This document shows positions 13,868 through 18,904 of a stretch of DNA of 18,904 bases, one piece after another; positions within the stretch are counted from its first letter, which is position 1; each line of letters starts with the position of its first letter. The notes below the pieces were generated by a model that was given only the letters and a program-made list of their open reading frames with translations, ran no database searches and was not told the origin of the DNA. The stretch comes from Pseudomonadota bacterium (lineage in GTDB: Bacteria > Desulfobacterota > Desulfarculia > Desulfarculales > JAHJDS01): positions 1 through 18,904 of the forward strand of contig JAHJDS010000488.1 of assembly GCA_018812395.1 (NCBI GenBank), written 5' to 3'. The position numbers and the translations under genes were made by a program.

Positions 13868-15124
13868 ATGTCTTGGCACCCGACATCTCGCCGCGCCTGG
13901 CTCGTGACCGGCGTGGCCCTGTGGTTAGCGTGGTCCGGCGCCGCCGCCGCCCTGGCCGGCGACCGCCCGGACATCTTTTCGGCCATCCGGCAGGGCGATC
14001 CGGCCCGGGTCGAGGCCGTCCTCGAGGACGACCCCCGGGCCCTCACGGCCCGGGATCGCTTCGGCCACACCCCGCTCATGGCCGCCGTCCGGTACGGCCG
14101 TCCGGCCCTGGTGAGCCTGCTCCTCAAACGCGGGGCCAAGGTGAATGACGCCAACCGCTGGGGTCACACCGCCCTGCACTTGGCCGTCCAGGTCAATCGG
14201 GCCGACATCGCGGGGATGTTGCTGGCCGCCGGGGCCAAGGTCGACGCCCGAAACAGGTTCGGCAAGACGCCGCTGCACGATGCCGCCGCCGGGGGTCGGA
14301 TGGACCTGATCCGGTTGCTGGCCGACCGCGGCGCCAAGATCGACGCGCCCAACCGGGCCGGGTACACGCCGCTGCATCTGGCGGCCATGGCCGGCAAACT
14401 GGCCGCCGTGAAACTCCTGGTCGCTAAGGGGGCCAAGGTCACGGCCCGGTCAAAACAGGGCTTCACGCCGCTCCACGCCGCCGCCCAGAACGGCCGGACC
14501 GACGTCGTCGCCTTCCTGCTCGCCAAGGGGGCCGATGTCGCCGCCAGAAATCTCTGGAAATGGACGCCGCTCCACCTGGCCGCGGCCCGGGGACAGATCG
14601 AGATAATTAAGATCCTCATCGCCGGCAAAGCCCCGGTGAACGCCCCCAACAAGTACGGCCAGACACCGCTGTTCATGGCGGCCATGGCCGGGCAAGCGGA
14701 CGCCGCCAAGTTGTTGCTCCAAAAAGGGGCCAGAGTTGACGCCCGCAACCAATGGGGCTTCACGCCGCTGCACACCGCGGCCCAGAACGGCCGCAATCCG
14801 GTCCTCAGGGTGCTGCTGGCTCACAAGGCCGACGTCAAGGCCCGCAGCCGGTTCGGCGCCACGCCGCTGCACCAGGCCGTGCTCTCGGGCAAGATCGACG
14901 CCGTCGAAATCCTGCTCAAGGCCGGCGCCCCGGTCAACGCCCGGAACAAGATGGGCTACACGCCCCTGCACTACGCCGCCCAGCGCGGCTTCATCAACAT
15001 CACCCGGATGCTCCTCGGGCACGGGGCCGACCGGACGCTGGCCAACCGCGGCGGTCAGACGGCCTTGGACCTGGCCCGGCGGCAGAAGTTCGACGCGGTC
15101 ATCAAGCTGCTGCAAACCAAGTAA
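13868..15124 (+). CDS. Secreted (periplasmic) twelve-repeat ankyrin protein
   Basis: This 418-residue protein starts with a Sec signal peptide: positive residues near 8-9, a hydrophobic core around 11-24, and likely cleavage after ALA at residues 28-30. The mature protein is a continuous run of twelve ankyrin repeats from residue 35 to the end. From residue 64 the repeats are exactly 33 residues long, with consensus [KR]xGxTPLHxAAxxGxxxxVxxLLxxGAxVxARN. The repeats show a higher-order three-repeat pattern (see separate entry). The ATG at 13868 has GGGAGG about six bases upstream. The array is unusually regular and long enough to form a full curved solenoid, consistent with a periplasmic scaffold or binding protein. 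It lies 109 bases after the membrane ankyrin gene and 69 bases before the acyl-CoA synthetase on the same strand. Confidence 0.9.
   Translation: MSWHPTSRRAWLVTGVALWLAWSGAAAALAGDRPDIFSAIRQGDPARVEAVLEDDPRALTARDRFGHTPLMAAVRYGRPALVSLLLKRGAKVNDANRWGHTALHLAVQVNRADIAGMLLAAGAKVDARNRFGKTPLHDAAAGGRMDLIRLLADRGAKIDAPNRAGYTPLHLAAMAGKLAAVKLLVAKGAKVTARSKQGFTPLHAAAQNGRTDVVAFLLAKGADVAARNLWKWTPLHLAAARGQIEIIKILIAGKAPVNAPNKYGQTPLFMAAMAGQADAAKLLLQKGARVDARNQWGFTPLHTAAQNGRNPVLRVLLAHKADVKARSRFGATPLHQAVLSGKIDAVEILLKAGAPVNARNKMGYTPLHYAAQRGFINITRMLLGHGADRTLANRGGQTALDLARRQKFDAVIKLLQTK
14057..15121 (+). repeat. Coding tandem repeat with a 297-base super-period
   Basis: Within the twelve-repeat ankyrin gene, the 99-base units from repeat 2 onward are in exact register. 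Repeats three apart resemble each other more than neighbours do. Units 6 and 9 share GFTPLHxAAQNGR, units 5 and 8 share AAMAG, and units 7 and 10 share APVNAxN. The DNA copies of CTTCACGCCGCT at 14461 and CTTCACGCCGCT at 14758 are exactly 297 bases apart. This points to growth by duplication of three-repeat blocks. Confidence 0.7.
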
Positions 15125-15193
15125 CCACCGATGCGGCGCGGGTCGGCGACCGGTCATCACCTGACATCGGTCATTGAGGCGAGGGAGGAGAAG

Positions 15194-16783
15194 TTGAGCA
15201 AGGACACCCTGGGGCGGGTTCTCATCGACGCGGTCAATTCGAATCCCGACGGCGACGCCGTGGTTCACCATCGACGCGGCGTACGGCTGAGCTACGCCGA
15301 ATTTTCGAGCCAGGTCGTCGCCGCGGCCCAGGGGCTGTCGGCCCGGGGCGTCTCTGTGGGGCAACACGTGGCCCTGTGGGGGGAGAACACCCCGGAATGG
15401 CTCGTGGCCCAGTTCGCCCTGGCGACCTTAGGCGCGGTCTGGATCCCGGTCGATCCCGGCTACGGCCCGGCCGATCTGGCCTACCTGGTGGGTAACGCCG
15501 AGACGGAGACGATCATCCTCCAGAAGAAATTCTTCGACGTGCTTCGTCAGGCCCGGGACGGCTCCGAGACGCGGCAATCCATGGCCCCGCTGCAACGGAT
15601 CGTCACCTGGGACGACGGTCCCACGCCGGAAGGGACCATCGACTGGCCCGAGATCCTGGCCGGGAGCGAGACAGCCGCCGCCCTGGACGCGGCCGGGGAC
15701 AACGTCCGGCCCGGCGACGTGACGTCCATCATGTACACCTCGGGCACCACCGGCCGGCCCAAGGGGGTCATGGTCAACCACGAGAGCCTGATCATGAAGT
15801 CGCGGGGTACGGCCGAGCGGCAGCGCCTGACCGGGGCCGACCGGATGGTCCTGACCGTGCCTTTGTTCCACATGTTCGGCAACACCTGCATCGTGGTGTC
15901 GGGCGTCATCGCCGCCGCGGCCCTGATCATGCCCGACGACGCCTTTGATCCGGGCACGGCCCTGGAGGCCATGGAGGCCGAGAGGTGCTCCGCGGTGCAC
16001 GGCACGCCGAACATGATGATCGCCATGATGAACGAGCCCTCGTTCGCCGGGCGCGACCTGTCCGCCCTGCGCACCGGGGCCGTGGGCGGGGCCCCCTGCC
16101 CCCTGGAGGTGATGAACAAGATCATCGACCAGATGGGCGCCCGGGAGGTGACCATCGCCTACGGCATCACCGAGGCCTCGAGCTGGGTGACCATGACCCA
16201 GCCCGACGACCCGCCCGAGTTGCGGGTGTCGACCATCGGCACGCCGCTGCCCGGCGTCGAGATCAAGATCGTCGACCCGGCCACCGAGGCCGAGCAGCCG
16301 CCGGGTCGGCCCGGCGAGATCTGCACCCGGCCCGGGCTGATGGTCGGCTACTACCGGATGTCCGGGCTGACCAAGCGGGTCATCGACCGCGACGGCTGGT
16401 TCCACACCGGCGACCTGGGCACCAAGGACGGGCAGGGCTACGTTCGGATCACCGGCCGCATCAAGGACGTCATCACCCGGGACGGCGCGGAGATTTTCCC
16501 GGCCGAGATCGAGGACGTCCTGTACCGGCTGGCCGGGGTGGGCGAGGTGCAGGTCTTCGGCGTGGATCACGACACCCGGGGCCAGATCGTGGCCGCCTGG
16601 GTCAAGCTCGCCCCAGGGAGCGCCCTGACCGGGGAGGAGGTCCTGGACTACTGCCGGGCCAACCTGCCGCCCGGCCAGGTCCCGGACCGGGTCGCCTTCG
16701 TGGACGACTTCCCCACCACCCGCAGCGGTAAGGTCCAGAAGTACAAGTTATCGGAGATGGCCAAACAGGAAGGCGCTGATTGA
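15194..16783 (+). CDS. Acyl-CoA synthetase (AMP-forming), FadD-like
   Basis: This 529-residue ANL-superfamily enzyme activates a carboxylic acid, probably a fatty acid, to its acyl-adenylate and then the CoA thioester. Adenylation motifs are intact: IMYTSGTTGRPKGVMVNH (about 179-196), AYGITEASS (322-330), GWFHTGDLG (401-409) and GRIKDVITRDGAEIFPAEIE (421-440). The catalytic Lys of TRSGKVQK is at 513. The length is normal. I choose TTG at 15194 because GGGAGGAG lies just upstream at 15183-15190 and family homology starts there; the in-frame ATG at 15131 has no ribosome binding site and adds 21 residues unlike the family. The gene is the last of the plus-strand ankyrin operon and ends 11 bases from the convergent lipoprotein gene. 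The chain-length preference cannot be read from sequence. Its presence among ankyrin genes may be incidental or may point to lipid or acyl modification. Confidence 0.92.
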   Translation: MSKDTLGRVLIDAVNSNPDGDAVVHHRRGVRLSYAEFSSQVVAAAQGLSARGVSVGQHVALWGENTPEWLVAQFALATLGAVWIPVDPGYGPADLAYLVGNAETETIILQKKFFDVLRQARDGSETRQSMAPLQRIVTWDDGPTPEGTIDWPEILAGSETAAALDAAGDNVRPGDVTSIMYTSGTTGRPKGVMVNHESLIMKSRGTAERQRLTGADRMVLTVPLFHMFGNTCIVVSGVIAAAALIMPDDAFDPGTALEAMEAERCSAVHGTPNMMIAMMNEPSFAGRDLSALRTGAVGGAPCPLEVMNKIIDQMGAREVTIAYGITEASSWVTMTQPDDPPELRVSTIGTPLPGVEIKIVDPATEAEQPPGRPGEICTRPGLMVGYYRMSGLTKRVIDRDGWFHTGDLGTKDGQGYVRITGRIKDVITRDGAEIFPAEIEDVLYRLAGVGEVQVFGVDHDTRGQIVAAWVKLAPGSALTGEEVLDYCRANLPPGQVPDRVAFVDDFPTTRSGKVQKYKLSEMAKQEGAD

Positions 16784-16794
16784 ACCGACGCCCG

Positions 16795-17646
16795 TTATCG
16801 GGGCGATACGGTTCCGGGGTGCAGTAGTCGGGCCACGGCGCGGTGATTGAATTTTCGCGCCACGGCCGCCGGCGTCAGACCCCGTTTATTGCGGATGTCC
16901 GTCCGTCCCCCCTTGGCCTTGAGCCGCCTGACCAGGTCCGCCCGGCCGTAGCGGGCGGCCACGTGCAGCGGGGTGTCGCCCTGGAGGTCGGCCGCGTTGA
17001 CCTTGGCCCCCTTGGCCAGGAGCATGGCCGGCAACTCCGGGTCGCCGCCCTCGGCCGCCAGGTGCAAGGGCGTCCGTCCGGCGTTGTCCGCGACGCCCAC
17101 CTCGGCCCCCCGGGCGATCAGGGCCGCGGCCGACCGCTTGCGGCCGAAAAGGGCCGCCAGGTGCAGCGGTCGGGCCCCGGTCTTGTTTACCGACCCCACC
17201 CGCGCCCCTCGGGCCAGGAGCAACTCGGCCACCCTGGCCTGACCGCTGAGGGCGGCCAGGTGCAACGGCGTGTTGCCGAAGACGTCCCGGGCCCGGACGT
17301 CGGCCCCGCGCTTCAGCAGTACCTTGACCACCCGGGGACCGCCCTGCAAGGCGGCGTAGTGAAGCGGCGTCAGCCCGGCGTCGGCCTTGAGGTTGACCAG
17401 CTGGGGACGACTCTCCAGCAGGTCGTCCACCCGGGACGGGTCGCCGCCGCCGGCCGCCCGGACCAGCTTGACCTCCGGGGAATCAGGGGTGACGGTCCAC
17501 AGCAGCGAGCGGCCAAAGGAGTCCAAGGCGTCGGTGACCGGCCTGAGGAACCGGGTCAGCTCCGGGGCGTGCTCGCAGCCCAGCAGCAGCGCCGCCGGCA
17601 GGAGCAAACCGGCCACCAGGCCCTTCCACGTCGGTTTCACGCCCAC
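16795..17646 (-). CDS. Ankyrin-repeat lipoprotein
   Basis: This 283-residue protein begins with a lipoprotein signal: a basic N-terminus, a hydrophobic core (LVAGLLLPAALLLGC) and the lipobox LLGC with the lipidated Cys at residue 24. The residue after Cys is Glu rather than Asp, which favours outer-membrane sorting. A short helical linker (about 25-60) leads into seven ankyrin repeats to the C-terminus (LTPLHYAALQG, NTPLHLAALSG, ARPLHLAALFG, RTPLHLAAEGG and DTPLHVAARYG are clear). It would hang an ankyrin solenoid into the periplasm from a membrane. The annotated start is a GTG at 17646; a second GTG at 17640 has slightly better spacing from the AGGGGG site and also leaves a full signal. It follows the TPR-ankyrin gene by eight bases, so the two form an operon. 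Confidence 0.87.
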   Translation of the reverse strand: MGVKPTWKGLVAGLLLPAALLLGCEHAPELTRFLRPVTDALDSFGRSLLWTVTPDSPEVKLVRAAGGGDPSRVDDLLESRPQLVNLKADAGLTPLHYAALQGGPRVVKVLLKRGADVRARDVFGNTPLHLAALSGQARVAELLLARGARVGSVNKTGARPLHLAALFGRKRSAAALIARGAEVGVADNAGRTPLHLAAEGGDPELPAMLLAKGAKVNAADLQGDTPLHVAARYGRADLVRRLKAKGGRTDIRNKRGLTPAAVARKFNHRAVARLLHPGTVSPR

Positions 17647-17654
17647 GCTTCCCC

Positions 17655-18878
17655 CTACTTGGTCAGACCGTGCGCCGTCAGCAGATCGAGGATCCCGGCG
17701 CAGTCCCGGGCCCGACGGTTGCCCCGGCAGAGGCGGTCGGCCACGGCGTAGGCCGAACGGCCGTAATCGTCCTCGGCCGCCAGGCGGGCCCCCTTCTTGA
17801 TCAGCAGCCGGGCCATAAGCGGCCGGCCGTAATAGGCGGCCAGATGCAGCGGCGTCCGGCGCCGCCCGTCACGGGCGTTGACGTCGGCCCCCCGGAGCAG
17901 CAGCAGCGCCGCCACGGGCCACTGGTCGTTGAGCGAGGCCTTGTGCAGGGGCGTGCGGCCGTCCTTGTCCCGGGCCGCGAGATCGGCCCCGGCCCGAATG
18001 AGCAGCGCGGCCAGGCCGACGTGCCCCTGGGCGGCGGCGACGTGCAGCGGCGTGTTGCCCCACTTGTCCCGCGGGTCCACGCCCGCCCCCTTGGCGAGCA
18101 GCGTCGCCCCGACCGAGACCAGGCCGCTGAAAGCCGCCCGGTGGAGCGGGGTGTAGCCCCACTTGTCCCGGGCGTCGATCCGGCCCCCGGACCGGATCAG
18201 GACCAGGGCCGCGGCGGCGCGACCCCCCTGGGCCGAGACGTGAAGCGGCGTCTCGTCGGCCTTGTTCTTGGCCCGGGCCGCACCGGGGTGGGCCCGTAAA
18301 ACGAGACCGATTTTTTTGACGTCACCGGCGCGGGCCGCCTGGAAAACGGCCCGGGCCACGGCCCGGCCCACCGGCCGGTCGAACAGCGCCTCCCGGATTC
18401 GGATCAGGCCGGCCTTGGCCGGCTGATTGGACGGATCGAGTTTGAGGACCCGGGCGTAGAGGTCCCGGGCCCGGTCGAGCCGGCCCGCGGCCCGGGCCCG
18501 TTCGGCCCGGCCCAGCGCCGCCGCGACCCGTTTTCTCTTTTCGGCCTCTTGCCGGCGCTTGACGGTCTCGGCCCGCCGGCCTCTTGTCGCGGCCTTGATC
18601 CGCTCGAGTCCGGCCAAAGCGGTCTTGTTTCCAGGGTCCTTCTCGATGACCCGGCGGAAAATCGCGGCCGCCTCCTCGAGACGACCTCGACTCAAGGCCC
18701 GCTGTCCCTTACGTAGCAGCGACTGGATGCTTTTCTGGAATCGACCGAAGGGATCGCGAACCGACGGCAGGGCCTGGGTGGCGGGGGGGATCGAATCGGT
18801 CAGGGACAGGACGGACATCGGCCCCGACGCCAGCAGTATGGCCGTTGCCAGGGCGATACCAATCGCCTTCCGAGTCAT
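17655..18878 (-). CDS. Secreted TPR-ankyrin fusion protein
   Basis: This 407-residue protein has a signal peptide (about 1-25, with a long apolar core IGIALATAILLASG). Two tetratricopeptide-type helix pairs follow (about 52-95, RALSRGRLEEAAAIFRRVIE then DPGNKTALAGL; and about 120-165, RARAAGRLDRARDLYARVLK then DPSNQPAKAGL), separated by a basic charged helix (about 97-118). An ankyrin domain of about seven repeats runs from about 178 to the end (ETPLHVSAQGG, YTPLHRAAFSG, NTPLHVAAAQG, RTPLHKASLND and RTPLHLAAYYG). The last repeat carries two Cys (LCRGNRRARDC) that could form a disulfide in the periplasm. ATG at 18878 has GGAGG six bases upstream. Combining TPR and ankyrin in one secreted protein suggests a multi-partner scaffold. 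It is the first gene of the two-gene minus-strand operon; its promoter would lie at or beyond the window edge. Confidence 0.88.
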   Translation of the reverse strand: MTRKAIGIALATAILLASGPMSVLSLTDSIPPATQALPSVRDPFGRFQKSIQSLLRKGQRALSRGRLEEAAAIFRRVIEKDPGNKTALAGLERIKAATRGRRAETVKRRQEAEKRKRVAAALGRAERARAAGRLDRARDLYARVLKLDPSNQPAKAGLIRIREALFDRPVGRAVARAVFQAARAGDVKKIGLVLRAHPGAARAKNKADETPLHVSAQGGRAAAALVLIRSGGRIDARDKWGYTPLHRAAFSGLVSVGATLLAKGAGVDPRDKWGNTPLHVAAAQGHVGLAALLIRAGADLAARDKDGRTPLHKASLNDQWPVAALLLLRGADVNARDGRRRTPLHLAAYYGRPLMARLLIKKGARLAAEDDYGRSAYAVADRLCRGNRRARDCAGILDLLTAHGLTK

Positions 18879-18904
18879 CGATCGCCTCCGCGGTCGCCGG
18901 GCGG

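Noticed and set aside
14057..15121. Regular 99-base repeats considered as a CRISPR-like or minisatellite array
   Set aside because: The repeats are in-frame ankyrin codons with divergent third positions, not identical repeats with unique spacers.
15131..15193. ATG at 15131 as start of the acyl-CoA synthetase
   Set aside because: It has no ribosome binding site and adds residues unlike the family; TTG at 15194 has GGGAGGAG upstream and fits the expected N-terminus.
15428..16570. 380-codon minus frame opposite the acyl-CoA synthetase
   Set aside because: It is an antisense shadow of a gene with all ANL motifs; its His/Gly/Asp-rich sequence has no recognisable domain.

Overview
The window is uniformly GC-rich DNA from a Gram-negative bacterium. 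The evidence for that is one lipobox protein, two Sec-type signal peptides and strong Shine-Dalgarno sequences. Gene style (a Mu-type prophage head cassette plus many ankyrin proteins) would fit a Desulfobacterota or other deltaproteobacterial-type genome, but that placement is inference and weak. No tRNA, rRNA, CRISPR array, integrase, transposase or insertion sequence was seen.

Layout. (1) 2-244, plus strand: the 3' end of a gene for a protein built from 17-residue Cys/Arg-rich repeats, cut by the window edge. (2) 335-11779, minus strand: a compact Mu-like phage head and packaging cassette. In order of transcription it holds terminase small subunit, terminase large subunit, a portal fused to an F-like minor head protein, protease/scaffold, decoration (cement) protein, major capsid protein, a 993-residue GT4-methyltransferase-GT2 enzyme, a DUF1320 (gp36-like) head-completion protein and a virion morphogenesis protein. 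Then the cassette stops. There are no tail, lysis, integration or regulator genes in the window. All frames are intact and most genes have good ribosome binding sites or ATGA/TAATG overlaps. The capsid gene sits in its own structured compartment, with a 340-base non-coding leader holding two large hairpins before it and a 40-base hairpin after it. (3) 12173-16783, plus strand: three ankyrin-repeat genes followed by an acyl-CoA synthetase gene, reading away from the phage cassette behind an extended -10 promoter with a 12-bp palindrome. (4) 16795-18878, minus strand: two more ankyrin genes, converging on the synthetase.

How it may work together. The head genes contain what is needed to build and fill a procapsid, but nothing to make a tail. 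The cassette is therefore a truncated prophage, the head half of a prophage whose other part lies elsewhere, or a head-only element such as a satellite or a domesticated particle. The trimodular sugar enzyme lies between capsid and gp36 genes and is translationally coupled to gp36, so virion glycosylation is the obvious hypothesis. The five ankyrin proteins carry five different targeting or architecture signatures: no signal, two membrane helices, Sec signal peptide, lipoprotein signal, and signal peptide plus TPRs. Together they would place ankyrin scaffolds from the cytoplasm through the envelope. The head cassette combined with its sugar enzyme, and the envelope-tiered ankyrin cluster, are the two parts most worth following up.
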